The notes under the pieces: model-generated
The model's database searches: none
What the model saw: only the letters and a program-made list of their open reading frames with translations
What the model was told of the DNA's origin: nothing
Part shown: one piece after another, positions 16,024 to 23,649 of the stretch
How positions within the stretch are numbered: the stretch's first letter is position 1
How the letters are laid out: each line of letters opens with the position of its first letter
NCBI RefSeq assembly: GCF_040199715.1
Contig: NZ_JBEFNA010000019.1
Location: 1 to 47,104 of the forward strand
DNA: 47,104 bases
From: Fusobacterium sp. SYSU M8D902
GTDB lineage: Bacteria > Fusobacteriota > Fusobacteriia > Fusobacteriales > Fusobacteriaceae
Direction: 5' to 3'
Made by a program: the position numbers and the translations under genes

Positions 16024-16836
16024 TTAAATTTCTCTCTTTTCCTCTAAAATTCTCTCAATCTCTTGAGAAGTAGCATCTCTTTTCTCCATTTTTTCTATAA
16101 GCTTATTATATTTAACTTTTAAATTCTCTTTTTCAGACTCTGTTAAAACTCTTTCAAACTCCCTTTTCATCAAAATTCCAGGATCTATTTCAGGAGTTTT
16201 TTTCATAGAGTATAAACATTCTAACTCCCTATTATATATTCTTATATCTGAAAAATAACCTCCATTATATAAAAAGCTCAAATTTTCAGGTAAAGTTTTT
16301 ATAACAATATTATGAGCTTCTTTTGGTGTTCCTCTTGCCACTGTTCCTAACTCTATCATCTTCTCATAACGTTGATGTGTTCCCAATAGTGAATCTTCAG
16401 GTCTCACTTGGATTATACAAAGCTCAACATCATAACCCTTGCTCTTTAATATATCTCTTGTTTTTAGAGGAGCCTCTTTTGTTCTCAAAGTTCCCTCAAC
16501 TATTATATTATATCCCTTTGTACTCAATCTATCTATAAGAGTCTCAGTCATCTTCCCTATAAATTTTTGAGTATGAGCTACATACTCATCTCCAAATTCC
16601 TCTTTTAGCTCTTTATAATGTGGATGTTTTTTTCTAAATTCATCAGCATTTATAAGTATTAGATTCTTATTCTCCCCCTCCAATACTGCAGTTAATCCAC
16701 TTTTTCCTGCTCCAGGTTGTCCCCCTAAGATAAATGCCCTTTTTTCTTTAGTAATACTTATATTTTCTATAAGACGTCTCTCTATTCTTTCATATGCTTT
16801 TTCAAATTCAATCTCTGTATACTGTCCTCTTTCCAT
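16024..16836 (-). CDS. Zeta-family toxin kinase
   Basis: A 270-residue zeta-toxin-like P-loop kinase; characterised zeta toxins phosphorylate UDP-N-acetylglucosamine and block wall synthesis. Walker A is GGQPGAGKS (residues 38-46). The next blocks match the family: INADEFRKKHPHY (substrate-site Asp), VEGTLRTKE, and the arginine-bearing RPEDSLLGTHQRYE and ARGTPKEAHN. The last ~50 residues are a charged helical tail. AGGGAGT precedes the start. The presumed antitoxin gene lies 12 nt upstream on the same strand, the order expected for epsilon-zeta modules. Confidence 0.88.
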   Translation of the reverse strand: MERGQYTEIEFEKAYERIERRLIENISITKEKRAFILGGQPGAGKSGLTAVLEGENKNLILINADEFRKKHPHYKELKEEFGDEYVAHTQKFIGKMTETLIDRLSTKGYNIIVEGTLRTKEAPLKTRDILKSKGYDVELCIIQVRPEDSLLGTHQRYEKMIELGTVARGTPKEAHNIVIKTLPENLSFLYNGGYFSDIRIYNRELECLYSMKKTPEIDPGILMKREFERVLTESEKENLKVKYNKLIEKMEKRDATSQEIERILEEKREI

Positions 16837-16848
16837 AACAATTACTCC

Positions 16849-17106
16849 CTAACTCAATTTATTTAAAATCTCTGTTGCAAGATCTAATTTAGCATTAGCC
16901 TCTTTCAAACTTATCATGTTGTCATATTCAGGCTTGAAGATATTACGATATATTTCTGTAATTGCTCTCTCTAGTAATATTATGGGATTTTTAATATCAT
17001 CATAATCAATATTATTATCTTCTAAATATCTGTCAAAATCAGCCAATATTCCTGCACTTTTCTCTCTTAAGATCTCTCTTTCAAAATTTATCTCATATTT
17101 GCTCAT
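16849..17106 (-). CDS. Putative epsilon-like antitoxin of the zeta toxin
   Basis: An 85-residue, acidic, all-helical protein encoded immediately upstream of the zeta toxin (12 nt apart). Size and position are those of the epsilon antitoxin, which inserts a helix into the toxin's ATP site. The primary sequence is not clearly alignable by eye to plasmid epsilon, so the name rests on context. There is no DNA-binding domain, so it is not PezA-like. AAGGGAGTG precedes the ATG and a strong promoter lies upstream. Confidence 0.7.
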   Translation of the reverse strand: MSKYEINFEREILREKSAGILADFDRYLEDNNIDYDDIKNPIILLERAITEIYRNIFKPEYDNMISLKEANAKLDLATEILNKLS

Positions 17107-17137
17107 CTCTTCACTCCCTTTTCTCTTCTATACCCTT

Positions 17138-17166
17138 ATTCTATAGTTTTAAGAAAGCTTTGTCAA
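17138..17166 (-). promoter_or_regulatory. Promoter of the zeta toxin-antitoxin operon
   Basis: On the minus strand there is a perfect -35 TTGACA, a 17-nt spacer and TAGAAT, about 30 nt upstream of the antitoxin start. It lies directly next to the left repeat of the sugar island. Confidence 0.7.
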
Positions 17167-17170
17167 TAAA

Positions 17171-17290
17171 TATAAAAAAATAGCCCTGTTATCATTAACA
17201 GAGCTATAATTCTAATTTCTATTATTTTTTACTTACTTGAATATCCTCCAATAATATTAGTTAATAGAAATTTACTCTATTTTCTTCAAA
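17171..17290 (-). pseudogene. Left repeat: displaced 3' end of a Na/Pi cotransporter gene
   Basis: This stretch repeats 23593-23718, the end and terminator of the Na/Pi cotransporter gene, in the same orientation. Read on the minus strand, 17229-17264 encodes LTNIIGGYSSK followed by a stop; the intact gene ends LTNIIEGYSSK. The repeat differs by a few substitutions and a deletion of about 18 bp just 5' of this coding piece, where TAGAAATTTA resumes the match. With the copy at 23.6 kb it brackets the sugar operon. Confidence 0.85.
17173..17206 (-). terminator. Terminator downstream of the alpha-galactosidase operon
   Basis: On the minus strand TAGCTCTGTTA, an AUGA loop and TAACAGGGCTA are followed by a run of T. 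It belongs to the duplicated end of the Na/Pi gene but now lies downstream of galA and can end the sugar operon transcript. Confidence 0.85.
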
Positions 17291-17324
17291 CCTTATCAAA
17301 ATACAAAATTTCTATACTTAATTA

Positions 17325-19568
17325 CTATTCAACTTTCAAAATATAAATAGTTGAATCAAAATCATGTGATACTCTACTACCATCTAAAACTTGACCTGAA
17401 GATGAATCTGTAGTTATAAGCCCTATATTCATCAATTCATCACCATAACAATATTTTGTTGCTATTTCTTCTGGGTAGTTTAAATTGGAAATTTCGTACT
17501 TTAAATCAGGATCTAACCCTTGAAGTTTTATTCTTCTATATGCACAGTTTACATCATTTAAAATCTTATAATATCCAACTATTGCTGTTCTTCTATCTTC
17601 TGTTACTACCATCCAAGAAACAATATTATTTTTAAATGGATCTAATAGACGATAAAATATTCCATATTGAAAAATATGTCTATATTTTTTATAAAAATCA
17701 ATTTGTATCTTTATTTTCTTATTTTCTTCTTCAGTTAATTTACTCATATCTAATTCATAACCAAAATTTCCAAAATAAGCAACTCCAGCTCTTGTTTCAA
17801 GTGGAGTTATACGTTGAAGCTGATGATTAGGAACTACTGATACATGAGCTCCCATTGTTGACAATGGATAGACTAATGATGTCCCATATTGAATTTTTAA
17901 TCTCTCAATAGCATCTGTATCATCACTAGTCCAACATTGTGGTGCATAATATAGCATCCCCGGATCAAATCTAGCCCCTCCACTTGAACAAGATTCAAAT
18001 AATATATTTGGAAAAGCTTTAATTAATCTTTCATATAGGTCATATACACCCAATATATATCTATGAAAAATTTCTCCTTGTCTTTGTGGTGGATAAGCTA
18101 CTGAATAACATTCTGTTATATAACGATTCATATCCCATTTAATATACGATATTTTAGAGTTTTTAATAATTTTAAACATCATATCATATATGTAATCTAT
18201 AACCTCTCTTCTTGAATAATCAAGAACAAATTGATTTCTTCCATGTGATTGATTCCGTTGAGGAACATGAAGTATCCACTCTGGGTGTCTTTTAAAAAGT
18301 TCACTATTTTTATTTACCATTTCTGGCTCAAACCATAGCCCAAATTTCATTCCAATTTTATCTATTTCATGTGATAAACCTTCTACTCCATTTTTTAACT
18401 TATTTTTATTTGAAACCCAATCTCCAAGTCCTTGTTTATCATCATTTCTTGTTCCAAACCACCCATCATCTAAAACAAAAAGTTCCACTCCCATTTTATG
18501 TGCAGCTTTAGCTATATTTAATATTTTTTCATCATTAAAATCAAAGTAAGTTCCTTCCCAATTATTTATTAAAATTGGTCTGAATTTATCTCTCCACTCT
18601 CCTCTTACCAATCTTTTTCCAAAAATATTATGAAAAGTTTGACTCATTTTATTTAAACCAGAGTCTGAATAAACAATAATAGCTTCTGGTGTTTGGAATC
18701 TCTCATTATTTTCTAAATGCCAAGTAAAACCAAAGGGATTTATTCCTAAAGATACTCTAGCTACATCATAAGTATCAACTTCAACTTGTGCTAAAAAATT
18801 CCCACTATAAATCAAGCTGAATCCTATTACTTCGCCTAAAGTTTCTGTAGTTTCAGGTCTTTTTAAAGCAATAAAGGGATTTTGATCATTACTTGAAATT
18901 CCTTTTGTACTACTTATAGCCTGAATTCCCATCTCTAATTTTCGTGTTTTTATGTATCGTTCTCTTGACCAAGCCCCAGACAATTGAAGTAATTCATAAT
19001 CATAATCTGGTAAATCTAAATTTAAACTTAATGCTCTTGTTATATCTACTGAATTTTCTCCTTTATTTATAAACTGAGCATTTCTAGCTACTACATCATA
19101 TTTTTCAAAAATAGTGTACGAAAGTACTAACTCTATTTCTATCATTTTATCTTTTAAAAAAATTTCTAATGTTGTAGCTTCATCTTCATTTTCAACATAA
19201 ACTGCTGGCAATCCAACCAGTTTTTTTTTCCCTTTGAATATTTTATGAGATATATATTCAAATTCTGTTATTGTACTTCCATTTTCTTGTTTTATTTCAA
19301 AAGCTGGATATCTATGATCCGTTGTTCCATAGCTTGGAAATTCTTGTTTTATATGATCCAATGAAAAAGAAAAATCATTTTCATATAAGTATTGAGCCAT
19401 AGGACGACTTTTACTTTCAAGTAAATAACTATAACTTTCTTTATGTTTTATTTTTTTTCCAAAATATAGTTGACCTATTTGACCATTTCTTAATATTTTG
19501 ATAATATAACTTATATTATTATTTGAAAGATGAAACTCCTTTGTTTTATTATTGAAATTTATACTCAT
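17325..19568 (-). CDS. galA: Alpha-galactosidase, glycoside hydrolase family 36
   Basis: A 747-residue enzyme of GH36 with no signal peptide, so cytosolic. It hydrolyses terminal alpha-1,6-galactose from melibiose- or raffinose-type sugars with retention. Family landmarks: N-terminal beta-sandwich domain; (beta/alpha)8 barrel with INNWEGTYFDFNE-like start, VLDDGWFG, GLWFEPEMV; nucleophile Asp479 in YIKWDMNR; ESCSSGGARFD; acid/base Asp549 in CWTSDDTD. Spacing matches characterised lactobacillar GH36 enzymes. AAAGGAG precedes the start. It is the last gene of the PTS operon, separated from the IIB gene by a long hairpin. GH36 enzymes normally act on unphosphorylated sugars, which makes a PTS partner unusual. 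Confidence 0.95.
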   Translation of the reverse strand: MSINFNNKTKEFHLSNNNISYIIKILRNGQIGQLYFGKKIKHKESYSYLLESKSRPMAQYLYENDFSFSLDHIKQEFPSYGTTDHRYPAFEIKQENGSTITEFEYISHKIFKGKKKLVGLPAVYVENEDEATTLEIFLKDKMIEIELVLSYTIFEKYDVVARNAQFINKGENSVDITRALSLNLDLPDYDYELLQLSGAWSRERYIKTRKLEMGIQAISSTKGISSNDQNPFIALKRPETTETLGEVIGFSLIYSGNFLAQVEVDTYDVARVSLGINPFGFTWHLENNERFQTPEAIIVYSDSGLNKMSQTFHNIFGKRLVRGEWRDKFRPILINNWEGTYFDFNDEKILNIAKAAHKMGVELFVLDDGWFGTRNDDKQGLGDWVSNKNKLKNGVEGLSHEIDKIGMKFGLWFEPEMVNKNSELFKRHPEWILHVPQRNQSHGRNQFVLDYSRREVIDYIYDMMFKIIKNSKISYIKWDMNRYITECYSVAYPPQRQGEIFHRYILGVYDLYERLIKAFPNILFESCSSGGARFDPGMLYYAPQCWTSDDTDAIERLKIQYGTSLVYPLSTMGAHVSVVPNHQLQRITPLETRAGVAYFGNFGYELDMSKLTEEENKKIKIQIDFYKKYRHIFQYGIFYRLLDPFKNNIVSWMVVTEDRRTAIVGYYKILNDVNCAYRRIKLQGLDPDLKYEISNLNYPEEIATKYCYGDELMNIGLITTDSSSGQVLDGSRVSHDFDSTIYILKVE

Positions 19569-19588
19569 ATAACTCCTTTTCTATTTTA

Positions 19589-19633
19589 AAAGGTATGAAA
19601 TATTTAGATAATAATATCTAGTTTCATACCTTT
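19589..19633. repeat. Long inverted repeat between the PTS IIB and galA genes
   Basis: AAAGGTATGAAA pairs perfectly with TTTCATACCTTT, and inside it TAGATA pairs with TATCTA around an ATAA loop. It lies 10 nt after the IIB stop and ends about 14 nt before the galA ribosome binding site. It lacks a clean T-run on the minus strand, so it may be a partial terminator or an mRNA-stabilising hairpin that sets galA expression apart. Confidence 0.75.
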
Positions 19634-19642
19634 CAATTTAAA

Positions 19643-19975
19643 TTATTTATTTTTAATTGAATTTTTAACTAAAACAACTGCCATTTTCAACACATTTTCT
19701 GCTTTTACTAGAGCATAGTCATTTGTATCTATAACAGCAACTGGAGTTCCATCTACACCATACATCTTTTTAGTTTCTTCATAAGTATGTTTTACTTGTG
19801 GCCCCAATAAAATACAATCTGGATTCAAAGTTTTTACTATACTATCTATCTCACTTAATGGAAAAGCTTTAACCTCTACAGGAAGATTATACCCATCTGC
19901 ACACTTTTGCATTTTATTCGCTAAAATACTTGTTGACATACCTGCACTACAAAATAAATATATTTTCTTTTTCAT
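19643..19975 (-). CDS. PTS enzyme IIB, lactose/cellobiose family
   Basis: A 110-residue cytosolic phosphocarrier. The phosphorylated Cys9 sits in the P-loop-like LFCSAGMSTS, typical of cellobiose/chitobiose IIB proteins. LSEIDSI, ILLGPQVKHTYEE and GTPVAVIDTNDYALV also fit the family. It would pass phosphate from the IIA protein (23039-23344) to sugar bound by IIC (20746-22068). TTAGGAGG lies ahead of the start. The gene lies between the regulator and galA instead of beside IIA and IIC. Confidence 0.93.
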   Translation of the reverse strand: MKKKIYLFCSAGMSTSILANKMQKCADGYNLPVEVKAFPLSEIDSIVKTLNPDCILLGPQVKHTYEETKKMYGVDGTPVAVIDTNDYALVKAENVLKMAVVLVKNSIKNK

Positions 19976-19994
19976 TTTTCCTCCTAAATTCTTT

Positions 19995-20714
19995 TTAGAT
20001 TTCTAAAAAATTTTTATATTTAAATCTCTCTGTTACTATATGCTTTGATACAATTATTATTAACTCATTATTTACATCATAAAAGTTTTTATTTATGCAG
20101 AGTAAAGGTGTGTTATTATTCAAATTTAATTTATCACTCAATTCTTGATAAGACAAAACAATATTATAATCCTCTGTAATTCTTTTCAAAACTATATTCT
20201 TGTTTTGACATATTTTATCTATAAATTCTTTTTCTAAATTTTCATAACTTATATCATTAAAAATATTTTGATTTAAATAATAATCTACGAGTAAAACAGG
20301 TATATTTTCTAAACAAATTATATATTGAATTCTTATAAATTCTATCTCATTGAAAACTTCCTGAATATTATTAGGCAAAATACTAGTTAACCCATATAAG
20401 CTTTTTTTAAAAGAGCTTTCAGTCTTATATTCAGTAGTAAAGAAAGTTCTTTCATCAATTAAATTAAAAGAATTTAATGAATTGGATGAAAAATCTGAAA
20501 CAAAAGAACCTTTTCCTTGAAGTCTATATATCATACCACACTTTTCTAACTCTTCCATTGCAAGTCTAACAGTTGTTCTACTGACAGAATACATTTCTCC
20601 TATTTCTTTTTCACTTGGTAATTTATCACCAAAATCTAAATTACTCTCAATATATTTTTTTAAAGCTTTAGTTAATTGGCTATACAAAGGTATTTGTTTC
20701 TGTTTTCCTAACAC
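19995..20714 (-). CDS. GntR/HutC-family transcriptional regulator
   Basis: A 239-residue regulator. The N-terminal winged helix shows IPLYSQLTKALKKYIES, LPSEKEIGEMYSVSRTTVRLAMEELE and RLQGKGSFV, standard for the GntR HutC subfamily. The C-terminal ~150 residues form a UTRA-type ligand-binding domain, poorly conserved as usual. The start is GTG with AAGGAG upstream. It is encoded inside the PTS operon it presumably represses; the palindrome at 23359-23376 is the best candidate operator. The ligand is probably the phosphorylated sugar or a product of it. Confidence 0.92.
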   Translation of the reverse strand: MLGKQKQIPLYSQLTKALKKYIESNLDFGDKLPSEKEIGEMYSVSRTTVRLAMEELEKCGMIYRLQGKGSFVSDFSSNSLNSFNLIDERTFFTTEYKTESSFKKSLYGLTSILPNNIQEVFNEIEFIRIQYIICLENIPVLLVDYYLNQNIFNDISYENLEKEFIDKICQNKNIVLKRITEDYNIVLSYQELSDKLNLNNNTPLLCINKNFYDVNNELIIIVSKHIVTERFKYKNFLEI

Positions 20715-20745
20715 TCTTTCTCCTTCTTTCTTTATTTAAATTTTC

Positions 20746-22068
20746 TTAAAATGTAAAATTATTTAGATCAACATTTTCAAAATCGTTTTCACTTTTTTCT
20801 AGCTCAGCTTTCTTTTCAGTTTCAATTTTCATTTTATCATCTTTAAGGAAGAAAGGCAAATAAATTAGGATATTTATAGCAATTGTTATTATTTGAATAA
20901 TCGCTCCACTTATATGTCCTCCAGTTGCTAAAAATCCTGCTATTACTGGAGGTGTTGTCCAAGGTATTATTGCTCCTATTGGTTTAGCTACTAATCCAAA
21001 ATACATTGCATAATATGTTACTATTGTTGTTGTAATAGGTGCTAATACAAACGGAATAGCTATCTTAAAATTCATTATAATTGGAAATCCAAATAATATT
21101 GATTCTGGTACTTGAAAACATGTTGGTGGTAAAGCAATTTTCCCTAAAATTTTATTTTCTTTACTTTTAGATTTGAAAAAAAGTAATAACGCCATCGCAA
21201 ATAGGCATCCTGCTCCTCCAGTGAATACAAAATTATATACAAATTCATAAGTTATTATATTTGGTAATTCTTGACCAGCAATATAAGCTGTTCTATTTAT
21301 ATCTGAAGCTTGTAGTAATAATGGTTCTATTAATGGTCCTGTAACCTGTGCTCCATGTATTCCAAACATCCAAAAGAAACATTGGATAAAAATAACCAAT
21401 ATTATTCCTGGTAATGTATTACTTAATAGCCCTAATGTCGATCCCAATACTGATTGTATTAAGCTATGTATATTTTCTACTCCTAAATATGTCAAAATTA
21501 TACTTATTATTACCCAAAATGATACAATTGCTAATCCAGGAATAATTGCCGAAAAAGCTCTACTTACGCTTGGTGGTACTGAATCTGGCATCTTTATCAT
21601 AATGTTATTTTGTTCAAACCAACGATAAATTTCTGTTGTTATTAGTGCAATTATTATTCCAGCAAACATTCCAGCACTTCCCATATATTTTATTGGGAAT
21701 CCTGCACCAATGTCAATTGTATAAATTGGAGTTAATATTATAAAAGAAGCTAAGGATAAAACTCCTGCTGAAAACTTATTAATTTTATAATAACTTCCTA
21801 AATGATATGCAACAGAAAAAGATATAACTAAACCTATTATTCCAAATGTAGAATCACTTGCTTTGTTAAAAAAAGCTTGTAGTCCAACTTTTTGTAACCA
21901 TTTTGTAAAAGGTTCAAAAGGGAATTGTGCTAACAACATAAAAAATGACCCTATAATAACTAATGGCATTGCTGCAGCCATTCCATCACGTAATCCTAAT
22001 AAATGACGCTGTCCTCCAACTTTTCCAGCAAAATAAGTTACTTTTTCTACCAAATTATTATTTTTCAT
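20746..22068 (-). CDS. PTS enzyme IIC, lactose/cellobiose family
   Basis: A 440-residue integral membrane permease with about ten hydrophobic segments. Family marks include the N-terminal RHLLGLRDGMAAAMPLVIIGSFF, a middle FWMFGIHGAQVTGPL, and PESILFGFPIIMN preceding the substrate-proximal helices, then IIPWTTPPVIAGFLATGG. It translocates a sugar that the cognate IIB phosphorylates. A soluble acidic C-terminal tail follows the last helix. AGGGGG precedes the start. The substrate is not evident from sequence; the alpha-galactosidase next to it suggests an alpha-galactoside. Confidence 0.93.
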   Translation of the reverse strand: MKNNNLVEKVTYFAGKVGGQRHLLGLRDGMAAAMPLVIIGSFFMLLAQFPFEPFTKWLQKVGLQAFFNKASDSTFGIIGLVISFSVAYHLGSYYKINKFSAGVLSLASFIILTPIYTIDIGAGFPIKYMGSAGMFAGIIIALITTEIYRWFEQNNIMIKMPDSVPPSVSRAFSAIIPGLAIVSFWVIISIILTYLGVENIHSLIQSVLGSTLGLLSNTLPGIILVIFIQCFFWMFGIHGAQVTGPLIEPLLLQASDINRTAYIAGQELPNIITYEFVYNFVFTGGAGCLFAMALLLFFKSKSKENKILGKIALPPTCFQVPESILFGFPIIMNFKIAIPFVLAPITTTIVTYYAMYFGLVAKPIGAIIPWTTPPVIAGFLATGGHISGAIIQIITIAINILIYLPFFLKDDKMKIETEKKAELEKSENDFENVDLNNFTF

Positions 22069-22085
22069 AAAAACCCCCTATTTCA

Positions 22086-23018
22086 TTATTGTCCACGATA
22101 ATTAGAACGAGCTAACATTGTTAATTGATGTCTTTTCCCACGAATAGCCACTCCTAATGTATATATATTCTCTGGAATACAAACTCCATTAAAAGAATCT
22201 CCAATATGGTGTAAATCTACTCCACATGCTTTTGCTGTTAATCCTATTTTTTTAATTGTATCTGCATCTGATGAGTCTTGACTTGTTCCATTCGCTGCCA
22301 TAATCAATACCTTTTCTTCTATACTTTTTCCTTTATTGTACTCTTTTACCATATCTACAATTTCTCTTAAATCTTGTTCCATAAAGTGTGGTACTGTATA
22401 TGGAGCTGGTACAAGTAATATATCTATTCCTGCATTAACAAATTCTTTAGCTATTTCTAAATTCATCACTGGTTCATCTACTCCTGCACCATGCATTTTT
22501 CCAGCTATAATTAATCCATTAAAATATTTTCTAGCTAATACTATTGCATTTTTTATTGCTGAGTTTGATACACCAGTTCCTGGATTTCCTGTTAAACAAA
22601 TAAAACTAAATCCATATTCTTTAGCTAACTCTAATGTCTTAGGTGATACTATTCTACCTATAGAAATTTCATGTCTTTTTTCATTCATAGTTGCATTTAA
22701 ATCTACTGGTTCTAAGTTAATACCTATAGGTCTAGCAATGGCTTTACGTATCCAATTTATATGTTCACTTTGTGGTATATTACTTGGAATTCCACGAATC
22801 TCTGGTTCCATTAAATCAAGTACATTAAACAATATTAAGTCTGCTCCTGCAGCACGTTCTATTTCTGCATTTGTAACTCCATTTAAATATGGTTGCTCTA
22901 CTGGTACATTTTCTGCCATAATTACTCTTCCCTCAGAAGCTAATATACTTTGTTTTAACTCCATAGGTGTTACTCTTAAAAAATCTTCGCCTCCAAAATC
23001 TAATAATCTTTTTTTCAT
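22086..23018 (-). CDS. Conserved PTS-operon protein of unknown function, TIM-barrel-like
   Basis: A 310-residue soluble protein. Alternating hydrophobic strands and helices suggest a TIM barrel: RVIMAENV, GADLILFNVLD, IGINLEPVD, GFSFICLTGNPGTGVSN, GLIIAGKMHGAG, AGIDILLVPAPYT, KVLIMAANGT, GVDLHHIGD. The Gly-rich turns after strands look like phosphate-binding loops, so a sugar phosphate or similar ligand is plausible. I recall relatives of this type in cellobiose-type PTS operons, but no biochemical role that I can state. It lies between IIA and IIC with 17-20 nt gaps, so it is co-expressed. GGAGG precedes the ATG. Confidence 0.75.
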   Translation of the reverse strand: MKKRLLDFGGEDFLRVTPMELKQSILASEGRVIMAENVPVEQPYLNGVTNAEIERAAGADLILFNVLDLMEPEIRGIPSNIPQSEHINWIRKAIARPIGINLEPVDLNATMNEKRHEISIGRIVSPKTLELAKEYGFSFICLTGNPGTGVSNSAIKNAIVLARKYFNGLIIAGKMHGAGVDEPVMNLEIAKEFVNAGIDILLVPAPYTVPHFMEQDLREIVDMVKEYNKGKSIEEKVLIMAANGTSQDSSDADTIKKIGLTAKACGVDLHHIGDSFNGVCIPENIYTLGVAIRGKRHQLTMLARSNYRGQ

Positions 23019-23038
23019 TTTTCCTCCACTTTAATCCT

Positions 23039-23344
23039 TTATTTAATTTTTTTATAAATATCAATTAACTCATTAATTAACTCTCTAGCTAATAATGAAG
23101 TCATTAAATGATCTTGTGCATGAACCATCAGTAATGACATTTCTGTACTGTTACCATTAGCTTCTTCACATATAAGTTGTGTTTGTAATTCATGAGCAGC
23201 TAAATTTTTTTTATGACTTTTTTTTAATAATTCCTCTGCTTTTTCAAATTCACCCTTTTTAGCTTCATGTAAAGCTTCAAATGCTAAACTTCTTGCTTCT
23301 CCTGCATTTCCTACTAATGACATTGCAATCGTTTCTATATCCAT
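23039..23344 (-). CDS. PTS enzyme IIA, lactose/cellobiose family
   Basis: A 101-residue all-helical phosphocarrier, expected to be a trimer. The phosphorylated His75 is in LLMVHAQDHLM, the family's active-site motif, and VGNAGEARSLAFEAL is the usual N-terminal helix. It takes phosphate from HPr and donates it to the IIB protein. It is the first gene of the minus-strand sugar operon; GAGGGG precedes the ATG, and a strong promoter and palindromic operator lie immediately upstream. Confidence 0.95.
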   Translation of the reverse strand: MDIETIAMSLVGNAGEARSLAFEALHEAKKGEFEKAEELLKKSHKKNLAAHELQTQLICEEANGNSTEMSLLMVHAQDHLMTSLLARELINELIDIYKKIK

Positions 23345-23358
23345 TATTACCCCTCCTC

Positions 23359-23376
23359 AACTTGTTATAACAAGTT
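23359..23376. promoter_or_regulatory. Palindromic operator candidate for the sugar operon
   Basis: AACTTGTTATAACAAGTT is a perfect 18-bp palindrome just downstream of the -10 box and just upstream of the IIA ribosome binding site. This is the position expected for a repressor; the operon's own GntR/HutC protein is the obvious candidate. A second palindrome, CTTATAACAATTATAAG (23382-23398), overlaps the -10 box. Confidence 0.7.
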
Positions 23377-23390
23377 TAATTCTTATAACA

Positions 23391-23419
23391 ATTATAAGCT
23401 TTTTATTTTATTATGTCAA
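23391..23419 (-). promoter_or_regulatory. Consensus promoter of the PTS/alpha-galactosidase operon
   Basis: On the minus strand there is a perfect TTGACA, 17-nt spacer and perfect TATAAT. So strong a promoter would need repression, consistent with the operator next to it. Confidence 0.85.
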
Positions 23420-23498
23420 TAACTTTTTTTTAAAAAAACATACAGTTTTTAATCAAAAAAATAGAAAATAGTATAATTTATAGGATTTTAAATTTTAT

Positions 23499-23537
23499 AA
23501 CTTGTTATGAACTTGTGTTAATTAATTATAACAAGTT
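23499..23537. promoter_or_regulatory. Upstream operator half-sites
   Basis: Three more copies of the half-site occur upstream of the promoter: AACTTGTTAT (23499), AACTTGTGTT (23510) and, inverted, ATAACAAGTT (23528-23537). They could form an auxiliary operator for looping or cooperative binding. The rest of the 305-bp gap 23345-23649 holds the promoter, the main operator and a terminator. Confidence 0.5.
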
Positions 23538-23594
23538 AAATATATGTGTTTTTATAATACTTTTTCTTCTATCTTAAAAGCTTTTTGTTTTTAA

Positions 23595-23628
23595 TAAAAA
23601 AATAGCCCTGTCATTATTAACAGAGCTA
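23595..23628 (-). terminator. Terminator of the Na/Pi cotransporter gene
   Basis: On the minus strand TAGCTCTGTTA, AATAA-type loop and TGACAGGGCTA precede a T-run. Differences from the duplicate at 17173-17206 keep pairing through G-U wobbles, so both hairpins should be functional. Confidence 0.85.
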
Positions 23629-23649
23629 TAATTTTAATTTCTATTATTT

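Noticed and set aside
22336-23034. A 232-codon plus-strand reading frame
   Set aside because: It is antisense to the well-supported PTS-operon gene at 22086-23018, lacks a ribosome binding site, and its low-complexity composition is that of a shadow frame.
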